Below are positions 5,167-8,611 of a stretch of 8,611 nucleotides of DNA, piece after piece. Source of the DNA: Actinotalea sp. (GTDB lineage: Bacteria; Actinomycetota; Actinomycetes; Actinomycetales; Cellulomonadaceae). The notes beneath the pieces were generated by a model. It was not told the origin of the DNA. It ran no database searches and saw only the letters and a program-made list of their open reading frames with translations. Each line of letters begins with the position of its first letter. Position 1 is the stretch's first letter. A program made the translations under genes and the position numbers. Location: assembly GCA_014360395.1 (NCBI GenBank), contig JACIXM010000398.1:1-8611 (forward strand). The letters are read 5' to 3'.

Positions 5167-6516
5167 ATGAGAACCACAGCGGCGCGGCAGGACCGCAGGC
5201 GCCGGCTCCTGTCCACGGGAGCCGTGTCCATCACCGCAGCTCTGGCCCTGGCGGCTTGCGGCGGCGGCTCGACACCGGAGGAGGCCGCCGGCGGTGGCGG
5301 CGGTGCTCCCGTCGACGCACCGGAGTTCACCGGCGAGTACGACGGCCCCGCCGTCGAGCTCTCCTACTGGAACGGCTTCACCGGCGGTGACGGCCCCTTC
5401 ATGCAGGAGCTGGTCGACCAGTTCAACGACGAGCACGAGAACATCACGGTGGTGCCCAACACCATCCAGTGGTCCGACTTCTACCAGCGCGTCCCGGCGG
5501 CCGTGAACGCCGGCGAGGGCCCCGACGTCGGCGTCATGCACCTGGACCAGCTCGCCACCAACGCCGCGCGCAACGTCATCGTGCCGCTCGACGACCTCAC
5601 CGAGCAGCTCGGCCTGACGGCCGACGACTTCTCCGAGGAGGTGTGGAACGCGGCGATCTACCAGGACCAGCGCTACGGGATCCCCCTGGACGTGCACTCC
5701 CTGGCGATGTACTACAACACCGAGCACTTCGAGGCGGCCGGCATCTCCGAGCCGCCGACGGACGAGGCGTCCTTCATGGAGGCCCTCGACGCCCTCCAGG
5801 CGGCCGGCTACGACCAGCCGTTCTGGATGCCGACCCTGTGGCCGGCCCACCTCATGTACCTCTCCCTGACGTGGCAGAACGGCGGGCAGCCGTACGCCGA
5901 GGACGGCAGCGCCGCGAACTTCGCCGACCCCGAGTCCGTCGAGGCCCTGGAGTGGATGCGCTCGATCGTGGACGAGGGGTACAGCCCGTCCAACGTCGCC
6001 ATCGACTCCCAGTACGTCGCGTTCAAGAACGGCGAGACGTCGATCACCTGGGACGGCATCTGGCAGATCAACGACCTCGAGGAGTCGGGGATGGCATGGG
6101 ACATGGCGCCGGTGCCGCAGATCTTAGGGGAGCAGCTGTTCTGGGCGAACTCGCACCAGTTCTTCATGACCCGCCAGGCGACGCAGGACGAGAACAAGTA
6201 CGCCGCCGCGCAGGTCTTCCTCGCGTGGATGAGCGAGCAGTCCGGCACGTGGGCGCAGGCGGGGATGATCCCGGCCCGTGAGTCCGTGCGCGCGGAGGCC
6301 CTGTCCGGCACGCGTCAGGAGCCGATCGCCGACCTCATCGACAACATGCGGTTCCTGCCGCCGGTCCCGGGCATCGGGACGGTGCAGGCCGAGGCGCTGG
6401 AGCCGGCGGTCTCGAACGTCATCCTCGGTGAGCAGGAGGCCCAGCCGGCGCTGGAGCGCGCCGGTGAGCAGGCCACGACGCTCATGGAGGAGAACCTCGA
6501 GAGCTTCGGGGGCTGA
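5167..6516 (+). CDS. Sugar ABC transporter substrate-binding lipoprotein (family 1 extracellular solute-binding)
   Basis: A 449-residue lipoprotein that should capture a sugar or oligosaccharide outside the membrane and deliver it to the two permeases encoded next. The signal peptide has a twin-arginine-rich start (RQDRRRR, 7-13), a hydrophobic core, and lipobox LAAC with lipidated Cys31, followed by a Gly-rich linker (42-48). The mature part begins with VELSYWNGFTGGDGPF-type sequence and keeps the solute-binding family 1 pattern: VDQFNDEHENITV, GEGPDVGVMH, GIPLDVHSLAMYYN. ATG at 5167 is preceded by GAGGAG at 7 nt; the same frame runs back to 4966, but that extension has no signal-like sequence and crosses the operator region. 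Codon 320 (6124-6126) is TTA, the only leucine TTA I noticed in the predicted genes. The ligand is unknown; the intracellular GH2 partner suggests an oligosaccharide or glycoside. Confidence 0.95.
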   Translation: MRTTAARQDRRRRLLSTGAVSITAALALAACGGGSTPEEAAGGGGGAPVDAPEFTGEYDGPAVELSYWNGFTGGDGPFMQELVDQFNDEHENITVVPNTIQWSDFYQRVPAAVNAGEGPDVGVMHLDQLATNAARNVIVPLDDLTEQLGLTADDFSEEVWNAAIYQDQRYGIPLDVHSLAMYYNTEHFEAAGISEPPTDEASFMEALDALQAAGYDQPFWMPTLWPAHLMYLSLTWQNGGQPYAEDGSAANFADPESVEALEWMRSIVDEGYSPSNVAIDSQYVAFKNGETSITWDGIWQINDLEESGMAWDMAPVPQILGEQLFWANSHQFFMTRQATQDENKYAAAQVFLAWMSEQSGTWAQAGMIPARESVRAEALSGTRQEPIADLIDNMRFLPPVPGIGTVQAEALEPAVSNVILGEQEAQPALERAGEQATTLMEENLESFGG

Positions 6517-6522
6517 TCGACC

Positions 6523-7488
6523 ATGAGCACGACGCGCGTCGCGGCGCCCGGAGACACGGTGGACGCCGTGAAGAAGGACCAACGGGCGCCGCGACGCGGC
6601 GTCGCCAAGCACGGGAAGGTCACCCCGTGGCTGTTCCTGGCGCCCTACCTGGTGCTCTTCGGGGCCTTCGTCATCCTGCCGGTGCTGCTGGGCTTCTGGA
6701 TCAGCCTGCACCGGTGGGACTACACCCTGCCGAACAAGCCGTTCGTGGGGTTCCGCAACTACGAGCAGCTCTTCGACAGCAGCTCGCGGCAGTTCGAGGC
6801 GTTCTGGCAGTCGATGCAGGCCACGGGGATCTTCACGGCGGCGAGCGTGCCGCTCCTCATGGTGCTGCCGTTGCTGGTCGCCCTGGTGATGAACCAGAAG
6901 TTCCCCGGGCGGAACCTCTTCCGTGCCGTCTACTTCGCGCCGTACGTCCTCGGCGTGGCCGTGGTGGCGGTGCTCTGGCGGTACCTGCTCGACGCGAACA
7001 TCGGCCTGGTCAACTACTACCTCGGGCTCCTGGGGCTGCCGGACCGCACGGCGTGGACCACGTCGCTGCCGGCGGCGTGGGTGGCGCTCGTGGGCGTCAC
7101 CGTCTGGTGGACGCTCGGCTACAACTCGGTCATCTATCTCGCCGCCCTGCAGGACATCCCCAAGGAGCTCTACGAGGCGGCCCGGGTCGACGGCGCCAAC
7201 AAGTGGCAGCAGTTCTGGAACGTCACGATGCCCGGCCTGCGACCGGTGCTGGCGTTCATCCTCATGATCACCATCCTGGCGTCGGCGAACATGTTCGGGC
7301 AGTCCTACCTCATCACCCAGGGCGGGCCCGGGCGTGAGACGCGCACGGCGATCTACCAGATCGCGGAGACGGGTCTGCGCAACTACCAGATGGGCAGCGC
7401 GGCCGCGATGAGCTACGTGCTCACGGCGTTCCTCATGGTGCTCAGCGTGGCCGTGTTCTGGCTGTTCCGGGAGAGGAAGACGCGATGA
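6523..7488 (+). CDS. Sugar ABC transporter permease, MalF/UgpA type
   Basis: A 321-residue inner-membrane subunit of a carbohydrate (CUT1) importer. About six helices are visible: roughly 34-60, 101-123, 134-156, 183-207, 241-260 and 293-315. The EAA loop that docks the ATPase is at 217-237 (YEAARVDGANKWQQFW, then NVTMP). A cytoplasmic tail of about 32 polar residues, rich in Arg and Lys, precedes the first helix. The start lies 6 nt after the lipoprotein stop codon; its ribosome site is weak (GGGGG about 11 nt upstream), so a downstream in-frame GTG cannot be excluded, though translation from the preceding gene could help. It ends in an ATGA overlap with the next permease, and the pair should form a heterodimeric channel. 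Confidence 0.95.
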   Translation: MSTTRVAAPGDTVDAVKKDQRAPRRGVAKHGKVTPWLFLAPYLVLFGAFVILPVLLGFWISLHRWDYTLPNKPFVGFRNYEQLFDSSSRQFEAFWQSMQATGIFTAASVPLLMVLPLLVALVMNQKFPGRNLFRAVYFAPYVLGVAVVAVLWRYLLDANIGLVNYYLGLLGLPDRTAWTTSLPAAWVALVGVTVWWTLGYNSVIYLAALQDIPKELYEAARVDGANKWQQFWNVTMPGLRPVLAFILMITILASANMFGQSYLITQGGPGRETRTAIYQIAETGLRNYQMGSAAAMSYVLTAFLMVLSVAVFWLFRERKTR

Positions 7489-8384
7489 CGACGACGTCCG
7501 GCGTCCACGAGGCGACCGACCCCACCACCATCCCCACCGACGCGCAGAAGGGCCGCAGGACCATCACCCCGCGGACGGTGCTGCGCTACGTCCTCCTCGT
7601 CCTCCTCGGCCTGATCTTCGTCAGTCCGCTCATCTTCATGATCGTGACGTCGTTCAAGACGCGTGGTGAGGCGGCGGGCTTCCCGCCCACCTGGATCCCC
7701 GACCCGTTCTCGACCGACGCGTACACCTCGATCCTCAACGCCCGGGGCACCCCGGTGCTGCGGTGGTTCACCAACAGCCTCATCGCGGCGCTCGCGAACT
7801 CGGCGCTCGTCGTGACGACGGCGGCCATGGCCGCCTACGCCCTGGCGCGGATGGAGTTCCGGGGCCGGGGACTGATCTTCGGGCTCATCATCGGGACGCT
7901 GTTCGTCCCGCCGGTGATCCTCGTCATCCCCAACTACCTCATCGTCGGCGAGCTGCGCTGGCTCAACACCCTTGCGGCGGTGATCGTGCCGACGGCGGCC
8001 TCGGCGTTCGGCGTCTTCTTCCTGCGGCAGTTCTTCCTGGCCATCCCCGAGGAGCTCGAGGAGGCTGCCCGGCTCGACGGGGCGAGCCCGCTGCAGATCT
8101 TCGTCAAGCTGGTGCTGCCGCTGTCGCGGCCCGCCCTGGCGACGCTGGCGCTGCTGGCGCTGCTGACCAACTGGAACGACTTCCTCTGGCCGGTGTACGT
8201 CCTGTTCAGCCCGGAGATGCAGACGCTGCCGGCCGGTCTGTCGACGCTCCAGTCGGCCAACGCCGTCCGGTACGACCTGCTCATGGCGGGCGCCGTCATC
8301 GCGTCCGTGCCCGTCCTCATCCTGTTCGTCTTCCTCCAGCGGTTCATCATCGAGGGCGTGTCGCGGTCGGGGCTCAAGGGATGA
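7485..8384 (+). CDS. Sugar ABC transporter permease, MalG/UgpE type
   Basis: The 299-residue second channel subunit of the CUT1 importer. Helices are about 31-55, 97-120, 131-150, 161-185, 210-232 and 267-290. The EAA loop at 189-213 reads EELEEAARLDGAS, then PLQIFVKLVLPL. The C-terminal stretch GVSRSGLKG is a common ending in MalG-type permeases. The ATG overlaps the stop of the preceding permease (ATGA), with GAGAGGAAG upstream, implying coupled translation. Its own stop overlaps the ATG of the next lipoprotein gene. No ATP-binding subunit gene adjoins; many actinobacterial CUT1 systems use a shared ATPase such as MsiK, encoded elsewhere. Confidence 0.95.
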   Translation: MTTTSGVHEATDPTTIPTDAQKGRRTITPRTVLRYVLLVLLGLIFVSPLIFMIVTSFKTRGEAAGFPPTWIPDPFSTDAYTSILNARGTPVLRWFTNSLIAALANSALVVTTAAMAAYALARMEFRGRGLIFGLIIGTLFVPPVILVIPNYLIVGELRWLNTLAAVIVPTAASAFGVFFLRQFFLAIPEELEEAARLDGASPLQIFVKLVLPLSRPALATLALLALLTNWNDFLWPVYVLFSPEMQTLPAGLSTLQSANAVRYDLLMAGAVIASVPVLILFVFLQRFIIEGVSRSGLKG

Positions 8385-8611
8385 GGGCCCACGCGACGAC
8401 CCCGCACCGGACAGCACCGGCTCCGCTCGAGGGGGACGAGGGCCGCGGGGGGCGCCCGGGAGCGTGGCGGTCCCGCGTCGGGGGCGCGGGCCGGCGCTCC
8501 CGTCCCCTGGCGGTCGCCGTCGTCGCCCTGCTCGCCCTGGCGGCGTGCGGCGACGCCGACGCCGGGGCGGCGTCCGGCGGCGCGGGTGGGGGACACGCGT
8601 CGCCGGACGCG
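8381..8611 (+). CDS. Lipoprotein of unknown function, N-terminus only (cut by window edge)
   Basis: Seventy-seven residues are visible. Residues 41-55 form a hydrophobic signal core (PLAVAVVALLALAA) ending in lipobox LAAC with Cys56, followed by a low-complexity Gly/Ala/Ser linker, as in many secreted actinobacterial enzymes and binding proteins. The n-region is unusually long (about 40 residues) and Arg-rich. ATG at 8381 overlaps the permease stop codon as ATGA and is the only ATG or GTG in this frame before the signal core, so the gene appears to be the fourth cistron of the transporter operon. No catalytic domain is visible yet. An extracellular glycoside hydrolase supplying the importer is a reasonable guess from position alone; a second binding protein is also possible. 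Confidence 0.7.
   Translation, partial: MRAHATTPHRTAPAPLEGDEGRGGRPGAWRSRVGGAGRRSRPLAVAVVALLALAACGDADAGAASGGAGGGHASPDA

Noticed and set aside
5109..5390. A GTG-started out-of-frame peptide with GGGAGG 9 nt upstream, overlapping the lipoprotein start
   Set aside because: The translation is low-complexity and matches a shadow frame of the lipoprotein gene. The purine-rich stretch is probably coincidental, although a short leader peptide is not strictly excluded.
8140..8170. A CTGGCG/CTGCTG tandem repeat
   Set aside because: It is simply Leu/Ala codons of a membrane helix in the second permease.

Overview
The window is very GC-rich (about 70% or more by eye). Its codons end almost entirely in G or C, there are GTG/ATG starts with GGAGG-type ribosome sites, and the protein families are typical of Actinomycetota. 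A polysaccharide-degrading Micrococcales-type organism (Cellulomonas/Cellulosimicrobium/Promicromonospora-like) is my guess from style only; nothing in the window fixes the genus.

Layout. Positions 1-4810 are read on the minus strand and 4811-8611 mostly on the plus strand, diverging from a 356-bp regulatory region (4811-5166). In minus-strand transcription order: a LacI-family repressor gene (4810-3773) is translationally coupled by an ATGA overlap to a cytoplasmic glycoside hydrolase family 2 enzyme (3776-1659). Next come a hairpin-rich gap, an AraC-HTH/O6-alkylguanine-DNA methyltransferase fusion (1521-649) that may be leaderless, a second hairpin, and the first half of an EamA/DMT transporter (579-1, cut by the window edge). 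On the plus strand: a sugar ABC transporter lipoprotein (5167-6516), two permeases (6523-7488 and 7485-8384), and the start of another lipoprotein gene (8381 onward, cut by the window edge). The last three genes are packed with ATGA overlaps or a 6-bp gap. No ATPase gene is present.

How the parts fit. Positions 3773-8611 look like one carbohydrate-utilisation locus: a secreted lipoprotein captures a sugar or oligosaccharide, two CUT1-type permeases import it (ATPase supplied from elsewhere), the cytoplasmic GH2 enzyme hydrolyses it, and the LacI-type protein controls both directions. Three perfect copies of the 14-mer GTACAAGGTTTACC at 5015, 5038 and 5072 are the best candidates for its operators. 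One overlaps a plausible lacI -35 box, which would give autoregulation. The sugar cannot be named from sequence alone.

Most notable observation. Inside the EamA gene, bases 22-48 (exactly nine codons) lie between perfect 8-bp inverted repeats (14-21 and 49-56). As written, the protein reads LALP-GGGQVPARV-GQRP. If the 27 bp are flipped, it reads LALP-YSRRYLTSS-GQRP, which is what I expect of this family after the sixth membrane helix. The segment therefore looks like an in-frame micro-inversion: an intragenic invertible element, a fixed micro-rearrangement, or an assembly artefact.
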